A program made the position numbers and the translations under genes. A stretch of DNA of 64,000 nucleotides, from contig NC_019868.2 in NCBI RefSeq assembly GCF_002234675.1, forward strand, positions 1,390,084 to 1,454,083, given 5' to 3'. The first letter of the stretch is position 1, and each line of letters begins with the position of its first letter. Under the pieces are notes generated by a model. It searched no databases. It was given only the letters and a program-made list of their open reading frames with translations, and was not told where the DNA came from. The DNA is from Oryzias latipes (taxonomy: Eukaryota > Chordata > Actinopteri > Beloniformes > Adrianichthyidae). Below, piece by piece: positions 22,862 through 33,350 of this stretch.

Positions 22862-25357
22862 GCCAAACTTTATTAATTTCAATCATGTTTGAAAATCTTT
22901 GGTGTTGGACCGGACGGAAAAGGAAAGAGGGGAAGAAGAGAGAGGGACGTTAGAGAGGGGGGGGGGGGGGTAGGAGGGTGATAATAGGAGGGGAAGGGGG
23001 GTAAGACCATGAAGCAGCATAGAGCAGACAGGTTTACTGGTTGTTTATCATTACGGTACGGTTCAAATGTAGTACAAAAAGGGCGGGGCCTGTTCACACA
23101 CACTCAAATATTATCAACACACCTGCTAGCTGCAAAAATGTCCACATGTCAACATGTACACAAAACAGATAGTGTTCACGAACGCATACCTATGCCTTTA
23201 AACCAACTAGTGTGAAATCTTTCATTCATTCAATCATGCAAACTATTAGTGCAAAGGTGAGCTAACACCTGTGCTCAAGTGAGTGTTTATGTTCTTCTAA
23301 AATGGATGGTGGAATGTGAAAAGAAGGAGGAGGAGCGCCCAGCCACCCCCACACCCAGACCCCCGCTGCAGCAGCAGCGGCAGCCGGAATTCCCCCAACG
23401 CCATACGGGAACAGGCAGGGAACAACCGCCCCCCGGGCGACCAAGACCGCCACCCAGGCCAGGGCCAGCAGGACCGCCGCGAGGCCCCCAGAGCCAGAGA
23501 GCAGGGAGGCGGGGAGGGAAAGAGAGCGCCGCCCCAGCCCAGCCAGGAAAGCAGCCCCCCCGCCGCGCCGGAAGAGCCCAACGCAGGGCCCCACCGGAGA
23601 GGGATGCCCACAGCCCCAGACGAGCACCCCACCACCACCCAGGAGTTCCGGGCATCCCCCCGCCCCGACCACAGGTACGAGCCAGGACCCCCCAAGGGAG
23701 ACCCGCTCCGCACTCCAGGCAGCCACCCACCCGGCCCACGGTTGGTCCAGGTAGGAGCAAGGCAGGGGCCCGCCGCCCCCGCCCAGGAGGGGGGAACCCC
23801 GGGGAAAAAAGGGCGGCCCACAAGGGGTGTTATAAATATGGCCCGACCAGGCTCGGCCATGTTGGAAGTTTGGCGGGACCCAGCGCCCAGGGGCAAGGAC
23901 CAGGACCCACCTCCCAGGGACACGAACACCCCCGGCTCAGGTGTAATATGAACCCCCCCACCGTGCGGAGAGAGCACCGCCGGGCCCAGGGAGCCGGCAC
24001 CCAAGGGACACGGCCGCCATCGCCAAGGGGCCCACACTCCCCACCAGGGAAGGGGTAGGGGACAGATGGACCCAGGTCCCACCTTCCTTGTAAAATGTGT
24101 GTGCGTGTATGGGTGTTTGAGAGGGTGTTTGTGTGCATGTGTGTGTGTTTATGTTTGAATGTATATATTGAAGGGGGAGGGGTGTGTGTACTACGGGGGG
24201 TGCAGTTAAAATTGGCGAGTAGGGCACTAAGGGGACATCTCCTGATTACTCACAGTGATGTCCCCTCACCCTCCACACCAAGGGGCCCTAAATGTCTAAG
24301 GTGCGGTTAAAATTGGTGGGTAGGGTGCCAGGAGGACATCTGCTGCTTGCTTGCAGTGATGTCCAAGCACCCCCCCTACCAAGGACCCTACATGTCTAAG
24401 GTGCAAATAAAACCGAAAGAGGGGGGGCCCACTCCATACGGCAACCATAGGAGGGGGGCCACTCCCAAGTAGCCCCCCCCCAAGGCGCATCGCAGGCTAG
24501 ACCCCCCACCCCCTCACCCTAATATGAGGTTATATGAGGAAGGGGGTAAGTTGGGGAAAGCTGGTAGACTGTCCCCTGGTGGTCAAACAGCCGTCCCCCA
24601 GCCCACCCCCAGCAAAGGGGCCAGGGCCACCCAGCCCAGGGGCCCCACCCCCGGAGGCACCGACAGCCCAGGCCCGGCACCACCCACCCCACACAGAGAG
24701 AGAGGAGCCAGAAAGCGTCGCCCCCCCGGAGCAGGCCCAGGCCCCCACCCCCACACGCCGGCCCTAGAGGAGCTCTGGTCAAGCCTCGACGGGACCGAGG
24801 AGGCCAACCGGCCGAGGCAACCACTGATTGCCTCAGCGGAGACCCCGACCCGTTAGCCCCCCCGACCCGTACCAATAATGGGCCCCCCCTCCCCCCCAGA
24901 ACGCCCCCCCATAGGACAGGGCCAACAAGCCCCCCACCCCACCCCACCCCAGACCCCGCAGCCGAAGCGGGTGACACCCAGAGCGACCGGGGGCCCCGAG
25001 AGGGTTGTCCCGTCCCGTCCCAGAGCCAGGGAAGGGCCGGTCCCAGCCCCAGGTGCAGATGGGCAGCCCATCCGGCGCCGCTGGGCCCCCCCCCCGAGCA
25101 GGGCCCCCCGCCAACCCCCCCCCAGCACAGGCAAAGGGACCACCCCCCAAGCCAAGCCAGACCACCCCCCCACCACGCACCCCCACACCCAAGCCCAGAG
25201 GACCACGCAGCGCCCCAGCCCGCCCCACCCAGGCACCGGACCCAACCCCCCGACCAACGGAGCCCCCCACCGCCCCCGCCAGGCACCGGAAGCCCCGACC
25301 CCCACCCCAAACCACGGCAGAAGGGCAAGGAGCAGCGACGACCAAGCCCCCCACCCC
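22860..25357 (-). repeat. GC-rich 3' region of LINE D
   Basis: From the ORF2 end to the poly-A tract. 23300-25360 is extremely GC-rich with strong strand skew: C runs on plus, hence G runs in the LINE RNA sense. Overlapping open frames of up to 269 codons occur on both strands, but they are proline/glycine/arginine-rich artefacts of composition with no domain. A G tract at 22962-22971 and GT-rich repeats at 24096-24150 are also present. L1 3' UTRs of other vertebrates carry G-rich tracts able to form quadruplexes; this one is unusually long. Confidence 0.8.
24200..24400. repeat. 100-bp tandem duplication in the LINE D 3' region
   Basis: 24200-24300 and 24301-24400 are two copies beginning GTGCAGTTAAAATTGG / GTGCGGTTAAAATTGG and ending AATGTCTAAG / CATGTCTAAG. 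A short third start (GTGCAAATAAAACC) follows at 24401. Confidence 0.9.
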
Positions 25358-28300
25358 CTAAGTCATGGAGTCAACCACAGGAGACCAGAGAGACTGAATT
25401 CTTTCAAAGTTACTTGAGCTTTGGGCTGACATTTTTTCCAAGCTGATATGATCAAACAGCAGATTTCTGTGTTGACTTATGTTTATATTTTTCTTGTTTT
25501 TCCAATTTATTAACATAGTTTTTTTGGCAATACAAAGAGTTATGAAAATGATAGATGCTAATCCTTCTTCTATATCGATGGCACTCATGTCACCAAGCAC
25601 ACAAAGTGACGGTGAAGCTGTGATTGAAACCTTAAGCCAGACTGATAAATCGGCACATACCTGCTGCCAGAGAGCCTGGACAGGAGTGCAGAACCACAGT
25701 GCGTGCATGTAGCTGTCGGGTAGATTATTATCACAGTGCTCGCAAATGTCTGAGTTACTGAGACCCATCTTGAACATCCTCTGTCCAGTGTAGTAAATTC
25801 TGTGAAGAGTTTTGAGATGGATTAGCTGCAGATTTGGACTTTTTGTCAGTTTAAAGGTGTTTAGACAGAGTTCTGACCAGAAGCTTTCATCTGTGCTGAT
25901 GCTCAAATCTGCATCCCATTTTTTTGTTGGAAGGGCAATATTGTTATCTAAATTACATAAAAGTTTGTATATTTTGGAGAGAGTTCTATTCATTGAAAAA
26001 TTAATCAGAGTGGTAACTACATCCGGTAGCTTTAAATCGTCGTCTTTAATTTTATACTTTTTAGTAATACTTGATTTAAGTTGCTAATATTCCAAGAAGT
26101 TATTTATTCCATGTTTGTCTTGAAGTTCCTGGGGAGTTATGAATCTTCTATCAATGATTACGTGCTCTAGTTGTTTTATGCCCTCTGCTTGCCAAGCTGG
26201 GAAGTGAATCATTTTTTGTTAATAAGGATGTCCGGGTTTTTCCAGATGGGTGTCATTTTGCACGGTTTAATTGATGATTTTGATATTTTGAGAAATTCCC
26301 ACCAGGCTGTTAAAGTGGCATTTATATTAATGCTTTTGAAACAATCCTGTTTTTTAACTGTTTGGCTAATAAATGGTAGCTGTGACAGGTTGATCTTTCC
26401 ACATAACGCCTGTTCCAAGTCTAACCATGAGTTGGTTTCTGGATTATTTTTTAACCATTTTAAGATATATTGTAATCCATTTGCAAGAAAGTATTTCTGG
26501 AAGTTAGGTAATTCTAATCCTCCACAGCTTTTTGCAGATTTTAAAGTTTTTAGACTAATTCTTGCAGGTTTGTTGTTCCATAGAAAGCTTGATATGGATG
26601 AGTCTAATGTTTTGAACCATTTTAATAGCGGTTGTGTGGGGATCATTGAGAAGAGATAATTAACCTTGGGTAAGATTTTCATTTTAACCGTGGCTACCTT
26701 GCCCATAAGGGACAGAGGCAGGTTGGTCCAGCGTGTTAGATCGTCCTGTATGCTTTTCAGTAATGGGGTGTGGTTTAGCTGCACCAGTTCTGATAGTTTG
26801 GGGGAAAAGTAGATACCCAGATATTTGATATTTCCTGTTTTAACTGGAATTGTGAGTCTTTGTTCCATATTCCTGTTGAGTGGTAATAAAACAGACTTAT
26901 TCCAATTAATGGAATAGTCTGATATGGAGGAGAATTCATTTATGATCATTGCTGTTTCATTTACAGAATGTAAATTCCTTAAAAACAGTAATATGTCATC
27001 CGCATAAAGACTAATTTTATGATGGCTGTGTTTGGTTTTTATTCCTATAATGCTCTCATTCTGTCTTATTGCTGCAGCTAAAGGCTCAATGAATATAGCA
27101 AAAAGAGAAGGAGAGAGTGGGCAGCCCTGTCTGGTTCCTCTTCCAAGAAAAAACCTGTTTGAAGTCTGTTTATTAGTTCTAACTGATGCATTGGGGTTGT
27201 GATATAATATTTTGATCCAATTGATGAATGCTTCTCCAAAACCAAACTTATGGAGGGCAGCAATAAGGAACTTCCAATTTACTCTGTCAAAGGCTTTTTC
27301 AGCATCCAGCGATAGTTCCGTCATTTCCTGGTTTTCAATGGTGGCAAAGTCTATTATATTAACTAGTCTACGGACATTATCATCCGAGTGTCTGCCTTTG
27401 ATGAATCCAGTCTGGTCGAAGTGAATTATGTGAGGAGTGATTATTTCTATTCTCTGTGCTAGTGCTTTGCAGATAATTTTTACATCTGCATTGATTAAAG
27501 AAATAGGGCGATAGCTTGAAGGACTAGTGGGATCTTTGTCTGGTTTTAGAAGAAGAATTATGTTGGCTGAGTTCATGTTAGGTGGCATTGATTGGCTCTC
27601 ATTAATAGATGTGACCGTTTTATAAAATGTTGGTGCCAGTTGTTCCCAGAATTCTTTAAAACTCAGCAGGAAAGCCGTCAGGCCCTGGTGCTTTACCATT
27701 GGGCATAAGTAACAGAGCTTCATGAAGTTCAGACAGCGAGAGCGGAGAATCTAAGTTTGTGATTTGATCCTCATTTAGCCTGGGTAGGTTTACATTATTA
27801 AGAAATTAGTCAATACTTTGCTCTGACGGATTGATCTGCGGTGTGTACAGGTTTTTATAAAAATTTTCAAATGCGTTATTAATTTTGACCGGGTCATGAG
27901 TGACATTCCCTGTTTGGTCCATAATCGAAGTGATTGTTGATTTTTCTTTATTAATTTTAAGCTGATTAGCCAGAAATTTGCCAGATTTATTAGAGTTTTC
28001 AAATCTTTCAAGTCGTAGCCTTTGTATTTGAAATTGTGTTCGTTTATTAATGATGTCATTTAACTGCAGCTTTAAATTTTTCAGATCTCCCAGAATGTGT
28101 TCCTGTGCTGAAGCAGCATAAGCAGTCTCCAGGGTTTTGATTTTATTTTCTAATTCTAATAAATCTGCTTTCTCTTTGCGTTTTTTGTGCGTTGAATAAG
28201 AAATGATTTTCCCTCTCATGACTGCCTTTGCTGTTTCCCAAAGAACGCACGGTGGGATGTCTGGAGTATTGTTGAAGTCTAAGAAGGTTGCCCACTCTTT

Positions 28301-28358
28301 TTTAAAGAATTCAAGAAATTCCTGGTCCTTTAACAGAGAATTACTTTTATCTCTGTTA
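25358..28358 (-). pseudogene. LINE D ORF2: L1-type reverse transcriptase and zf-RVT
   Basis: 28358-27806 is the linker before the palm (WETAKAVMRGKIISYSTHKKR). The frame 27723-26209 has the palm motifs: SYRPISLINADVKI, TGFIKGR, LSLDAEKAFDRVNW (motif A), RGTRQGCPLSPSLFAIF (motif B) and ISLYADDILLF (motif C), plus IKYLGIYF and SLMGKVATVKM of the thumb. After a stop near 26208 the C-terminal part continues to 25358 with the zf-RVT cysteine-histidine region (HLKTLHRIYYTG ... ICEHCDN ... HALWFC). Breaks near 27800-27700, 26208 and 26080 inactivate it, but catalytic residues are intact. Confidence 0.93.
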
Positions 28359-29506
28359 AGGGATAAAAGTAAGTTTATGCCTTTTTGATACATGTAGTTA
28401 GATGCGTGAATGCTTCTTCTCAGAAAACACTAGGTTCTATGTGTTTCTTCTTCAATAAGTAAAATTTAATTTATTGTGTTTCAGTGGAAGCCAACTTTGC
28501 TCTGGTGAAGGCCCTTCCCATTCTCTTTCCCCCAGTGGCACCTCCATCAAAGAAACTGGGGTGTGCTAGTGAAGCTTTACTGCATGTTCAGGAGGTAAAT
28601 TTTTATTTTTGCCCTAAGCAGATACATAAAGAAATTACTACATTGGAGATACTAAAGGAAAAACGTTTTTTCTGCTTTATAATCAACAGAAGATCCAAAC
28701 GTCTTCATCCAGAAGAGAGGCCTGTCAAGTCCAGTCTTGGTGTTTGATGGCAGCAGATGAATCGTTGCTATTGGTTTGATGCCAGTGACGTTTGAAAAAG
28801 AAAAGCTTCACGAGGGTCTGATTTTCTAAATGGCATATTATTACACACTACATCTGACCAACACAAATTGCGTGGCCACCCTTCTGTCATTCAGACAGAG
28901 ATCCTTCAGGATACAATTCACAAGTGGGACATCACCACCACATGAAAGAGCATTAAAGTAAAGAATTTGTTGGAAGATAAACTGCTTTTGCAGGTCAATG
29001 TTTATGTCTGTTCTTTAGATGAGTATTCTAATTGTGTTGTTAAAGAAATAGTTGTATTCCTAGTGCCTTTGGGTAAATTTGTATCACAAATCTCAGTTTG
29101 TAAGTTGAATAAAAGAATCGAAAAGTGAATTTGTTTTCATTCTTTTTAGTATTGAAACAAGAAAAAATATATTTTGCAACAGCTTGTTTCAAGATGTATT
29201 TTCTGAATTTTAGTAGGCAATAAATTCTAATCAAGCTCCTATATCCTAGTTTCTAGTTTTTTTGACTTAAATTACTGCTTAAACTAAGTGTTTTTGCCTA
29301 ATTTCAAGATTTAACCGATTTACTATGGATTAGATATTTTTGCTTAAATCAAGACATCTTGTTAAGTAAAATTTACTAGCTGCATGGACAGATAATTTGA
29401 CTTATTTCTAGTCAATTTCTACTAAAAACAAGTACTTTTTTCTTGAATTAAGATGGTGGTTTTTTGCAGTGTACTGGAGACAAATGCATGAATAAGTATC
29501 TAAATA

Positions 29507-30251
29507 CTGGGAGGTGGTCGCTGATATCTGTCATTAGTAGTCCGCTTTTTATTCTGTTTTCTAGGCAGTTTGTGAAAATATTATCTATCAAGGTTGCGCT
29601 GTTTGTTGTTATTCTGCTGGGTTTGTTGATTAATGGATATAGGCTTAAACTGTACATTATATGCGTGAAATCTTCTGTTTTGGTGTGATTGTTTGGGTTC
29701 AACAGATCTATGTTAAAATCGCCACAAAGAAATATGACCTTCTTGGAAAAATTGGCAAACATGTTTTCAATAGCACTTGTGAAGGTTTCAATGTCAGATG
29801 CAGGGGATCGATATACGCAGCTGATTATGAGGTTACTCTGTTTCATACAAATCTCTACAGATATATATTCCATGACATCATCAACACAGCCCGACATTGT
29901 CTCCACAACTTTGTGTTTAAGACTGTTGTGTATATAAAGAGCCACCCCCCCACCTTGCTTATTTTTCCTGTTCACATAGTGAAAGTCATAGCTCTCAAGC
30001 TGGAAGTGTAAGCCCTTTTCTGTCTTTAGCCATGTTTCTGAAATTGCAATTATTTTGAAAGGTTTGTTAAATTGCTGTAAGTATTCTTCAATGGTTTGGT
30101 GATTTGCGTATAAGCTTCTGCTGTTGAAATGTATCATTGAGAGTTCGTGATTAGGATTTGTGTGTCTATTGTATTCTTCTTCTGTGTAATAACTGCAGTG
30201 GTTATTTACAAAGTCAAAGAAATTGGTATCTGGGTCAATGTCTATGTCCAT
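29507..30251 (-). pseudogene. LINE A APE-type endonuclease domain
   Basis: Minus strand, start ATG at 30251. Order of motifs: LSMIHFNSRSL (N-site), IIAISETWL (catalytic E), YDFHYVNRKNKQGGGVALYI, VSCVYRSPAS, VIFLCGDFNIDLL (GDFN), and SDHLPVF near 29510 (SDH catalytic His). The end is cut by the inserted DNA starting at 29501. The domain looks full length and lacks internal stops, so this part of the element decayed less than the RT. Confidence 0.9.
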
Positions 30252-30299
30252 AGTTGTGTATTATTTTTTATTTTATTTTTTTATTCGTGTTAAAGAGGA

Positions 30300-30780
30300 C
30301 TGTACTTTTGCCGTCTTTTTTCAAAATTGATCCAGTTCTTCCATCTCTCTGATTGCAATTACTTTTGCCTGTTCAGGTGGGCCGTTTAGTTTAATGAAAA
30401 ATTTTGCAGTTTGTTGTCCACGTTGATTGTATTTTGTTTTCTTTTCTGAGAAACCGTGCTTTCCGTGAGATGTCAGCATTTTTCTTGGTTAGATGTTCAT
30501 TTATGTAAAAGTTTGTTCCTTTTAGTTTTTTTCCTTGCTTTAGGAGGGCATTTTTATGCTTTCTGTTTATAAATCGCATTATTATTGCTGGGGGGGTATT
30601 TTTCATTTTCCTCGGTAGGGGATGGCAGGCTTCGATGTCGTTGCTGTTGATGGCAATGCTTTTTTTATTTAGGAATGCTATTACTTGTTGTTCCGCTGAT
30701 TCTTGCTCTGCCTGTCTTTCTACCCCATCATCTGCTGGTTTAACTGCCCTGGCATAAGAAGACGGTTTGATAGCAAGACC
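30300..30780 (-). pseudogene. LINE A ORF1 C-terminal part (RRM-like)
   Basis: Minus strand reading includes AIAINSNDIEACHPLP, then PAIIMRFINRKHKNALLKQGKKLKGTNFYINEHLTKKN and ARFLRKENKIQSTWT. This is the pattern of the RNA-binding ORF1 of teleost LINEs that place ORF1 just upstream of an APE endonuclease. One frame change is needed before the end near 30390. The 5' part is missing. Confidence 0.7.
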
Positions 30781-30789
30781 ACTAATAAA

Positions 30790-31860
30790 AACACTAATAG
30801 CACCATTTATATGGAAGTGGGTTTGATAAAGTTAGATTAAACTGGACATAAAGAAAACAAAAGCTTTGTCATAAGTCTATGGTCATATTATCTACAAAAT
30901 CCAAGATTTTTCCAAAGTAAAGGTCGGAGTGTAAACATGTAATTGAAAGAGACAAATAAATAAAAAATAACACTAAAACGATACGTATGATGGTTGTGTT
31001 TTTATATTGTAAAGAAATAAAATTTCTGGTGTTTCCACATTTCTACATTTACATTTTATTATCAACATTCAAAGTAGTAAAATAGTTACAATGGCACATT
31101 CACATGAGTTACTATAGTCCCTATCATTCCAAGTACACCCGTACACCTGTCACCTTAGTCACATGCGTACCCCTGTTGGCATGTGACCGAGTTGATAGGT
31201 GTATGCATGTTACCCACCCGTAAGGGGGTTAACCCGATTACTGGTCCCTTACTAACCACATGCAAATGCTGCATGCATTGGGGATTTAATTTCCTAATTT
31301 CTAACATTCAGGCTGCACTGTAAAGAGCCCCCAAGAACCATGCTAGAAGAGTGCACTTATCACATGTTCAGCACTAATGGCCTTTTTGTGCACTCACAGG
31401 TTTTGGAGGGATTGGAAAAAAATGAAAAATCCATACGACGTGTGCATTTCACCAACTTATCCTTGCATGTTGTACTAGTGTTTGCTACGATCTGTCACTT
31501 GCAGCTGGTGATGTTTCCTCTATTACGGGGCTTCGAACCACGCCGCTAAACTCGGCAGGTTTTTTGTCTGAAGCACTGCAAATTTGTTTGAAAGGAAAAA
31601 AAAACTAAAAAAAAGTTGATAAACTGTAGCTAAATGTTTAATTGTAAGCAGTTGGTTTTCAATTTTAGTTAACTAGTTAGTTAACCCTAACCCGTTATTA
31701 TTTTTGTGCATAATTTTAGTTAGTTGTTGATAATAAATCAAATGATTAACAAATTTAACCTTGATATGGGATAGAGCAAGAAGGAAGGACAGCACATGAA
31801 AGAAGTTTGCTTCTTTTGATCAGGAAATGATATTTATCTCCCTGAGGGAACACACTGATT
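30790..31860. other. no gene seen
   Basis: Unassigned, mostly AT-rich. A patch at 31130-31240 with several CACCTGTCACC / GTGACCGAG-like words does not match anything I know. A 69-codon frame at 31340-31549 has no domain. Confidence 0.4.
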
Positions 31861-31867
31861 CAAAAGA

Positions 31868-32960
31868 GTTCAACTGGAGCACGCTCTGGTCGCACATCGC
31901 GTTGGATTTCATAATGGATCCACCCTGGTTGAGAGGTAACATCGCCATGCTCTCTGTTATAGATCAATTCTCTAAATCTTGCTGGCTGATCCCGTTGCCT
32001 GAGCCGCCCACAGCACTAGAAGCTGCAGAGAAACTCATAGATCATGTGTTCCGGCACTATGGTCTCCCAGACAACATTGTGTCAGACCGTGGCCCCCAGT
32101 TCACCTCAAGTGTGTGACGCAAGATGTGCAAGGGTCTAGGCATTAACATGAGTCTCACCTCTGGCTACCATCCTCAGTCCAACGGCCAAAAGGAGCTCCT
32201 GAACCAGGTAATCACGTGGTTCCTCCGCATGTGTTGAAGTCAACACCAGGAGGATAGGAGGCGATTCCTGGTTTGGGCAGAATACGCCCAAAACTCCCTG
32301 AAGAAGGCGTCCGTGGGGCTCTCACCAGTTCGGTTTGTGCTGGGGGTTCAACCCCGTTCTTTCCCTGGGCAGGAGAACCCAAGGAGTTACCAGCTGTGGA
32401 CGAGTGGTTCCGCCGCTGTGAGGAGACGTGGGAGGCAGCTCTGACAAGCCGTCCGCTGGATCCAAGAACAGAGGGGAAGGTCCCAATCTGGTTTCCGGCC
32501 AGATTGGCTTTCCATCTGAGCCCTCCGGCTACAGCTCCCCTGCAAGAAACTCAGTCCCAGGAACGAGGGGCCGTTCAAAATAGTCAAGAGAATCACTCCT
32601 GTCTCTTACCGTCTGCAGTTGCCCCCCGAAAACTGCATCTTTCCCACCTTTCACGTCTCTCTGTTGAACCCTGGTGGACCCCTGGATGGGGGGCCACGGT
32701 CTAAACCCTTAAGACGTCAGCATGCCCCCCTTGATGGTGGATGGTGAGGGGGCCTATCTCGTCAGGGTGATCCTAGATTCCCAGCGCCGGGGGAGTTGGC
32801 TTCAATAGGTGGTGGATTGGGAGGAGTACGGCCCATTGGAACGCTCCTGGGTCGCCGCTGATGACATCCACTGAGCTCTCCCTGATCAATGGCTTCCCCA
32901 AATGCCACCCGGACAGACCAGCGCCCCGACCTTGGTGTCGGAGGTCCCCTCGTTTTTGGA
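31868..32960 (+). pseudogene. gypsy integrase and chromodomain fragment
   Basis: The frame 31868-32116 reads [13 protein letters not shown] and [16 protein letters not shown], so the first two catalytic aspartates of the integrase core are present. The third acidic position lies in [15 protein letters not shown] after an in-frame stop (TGA at 32116-32118). Further stops and shifts follow through the C-terminal part. The chromodomain is about 32735-32875 (WEEYGPLERSWVAADDI) with one stop. Dead copy. Confidence 0.88.
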
Positions 32961-32982
32961 GCCCGCTCACAGAAGGGGGCTC

Positions 32983-33345
32983 TGTCAGAAGTCAGAACTC
33001 TGTCTCCCCCTCTGGTCACCAGCGGTAACTATCTCAAGAGTTCTAACCACTGGATGTTGCACACATGAATCTCATTCATTTAATCAACCACAGCATATTT
33101 AAACTCTGCACTGAGCTGAGCTCAATGCAGAGTTTTGTTTTTACCACTCTGCCTTCCTTACCAAGTGTTATGGCTGGACCTTCTGTTTTCTGACCCTGAC
33201 TCTGCTTGCCTGCCTGCCCCAACTTTCACCCGAATTTTGACCACCCTGTCTCTCCTCTGATGATCTCATGCCTGTTGACCTTGATTTGGCTTTGTGGACT
33301 TTTAGCTGAGCTAATAAACCTGCTGCATTTGGACTTCTTGTGACA
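32983..33345 (+). repeat. gypsy LTR, 363 bp
   Basis: Begins TGTCAGAAGTCAGAACTC and ends TTCTTGTGACA. A TATA-like CATATTTAAACTCTGC lies near 33093 and AATAAA at 33313-33318. The same LTR family recurs on the minus strand at 45286-46626. Confidence 0.88.
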
Positions 33346-33350
33346 GCAAC

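Larger units (their letters stand above)
22827..28358 (-). mobile_element. LINE D: L1-type retrotransposon, 5' truncated, nested in element C
   Basis: A 14-bp direct repeat AGGGATAAAAGTAA (22813-22826 and 28359-28372) flanks the unit. On the minus strand it ends with a poly-A of about 32 bases (plus-strand T run 22828-22859). From the 5' side it holds the C-terminal two thirds of ORF2 (28358-25358) and then about 2.5 kb of 3' region. The endonuclease domain and ORF1 are missing, the usual result of incomplete reverse transcription. Long poly-A and a perfect duplication suggest a fairly recent insertion. Confidence 0.93.
22497..28965 (+). pseudogene. degenerate multi-exon orphan gene inside element C
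   Basis: Exon-like blocks with splice sites: about 22501-22599 (donor gtaagt), acceptor ttgcag before 22678, exon 28485-28594 (acceptor tttcag, donor gtaaat), and exon from 28690 (acceptor caacag) to about 28950. The exon at 28485 reads ANFALVKALPILFPPVAPP; the last exon reads EDPNVFIQKR, LVFDGS, IAIGLMPVTFEKEKLHEG and VIQTEILQDTIH in shifting frames with stops. This style matches an uncharacterised multicopy teleost family often auto-named SAMD3-like; I have no function for it. LINE D lies between the second and third blocks. Confidence 0.5.
20489..29471 (+). mobile_element. CACTA-like (EnSpm type) DNA element C
   Basis: Left end CACTGCAAATTTTG and right end GGTTTTTTGCAGTG are short inverted repeats, flanked by TA on both sides (20487-20488 and 29472-29473). 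Subterminal regions contain repeated motifs of the kind CTTGTTTTAAGA and TCAAGACATCTTG. Known: animal EnSpm/CACTA elements begin CACTG and make 2-3 bp duplications. No transposase was recognised; instead the inside holds exon-like fragments of an uncharacterised protein. About 3.4 kb of its length is its own; the rest is LINE D. Confidence 0.6.
17515..30785 (-). mobile_element. LINE A: APE/RT non-LTR retrotransposon split by a 9.6 kb insertion
   Basis: The minus strand carries the end of an ORF1 (30780-30300), an APE-type endonuclease (30251 to 29507) and the reverse transcriptase with C-terminal region (19928 to about 17900). The endonuclease and RT parts are separated by inserted DNA at 19929-29501. 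The 5-bp repeat AAATA (19924-19928 and 29502-29506) marks the target. Removing the insert brings the two parts together in one continuous frame at the break. The 5' end is truncated inside ORF1. Clade is CR1/Jockey-group by motif style; exact family not determined. Confidence 0.88.
31868..33345 (+). mobile_element. second Ty3/gypsy relic, 5' truncated, with 3' LTR
   Basis: Starts abruptly inside the integrase core and continues through the integrase C-terminus and chromodomain to a purine tract (AGAAGGGGGC, 32971-32980) and a complete LTR. A different family from the element at 193-2196: LTR ends and length differ. No 5' target copy can be identified because the 5' part is missing. Confidence 0.88.

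Noticed and set aside
23279..25417. Many long overlapping open frames on both strands (up to 269 codons)
   Set aside because: They arise from extreme GC content in the LINE D 3' region, are low-complexity Pro/Gly/Arg/Ala sequences, overlap each other in all frames and show no domain.
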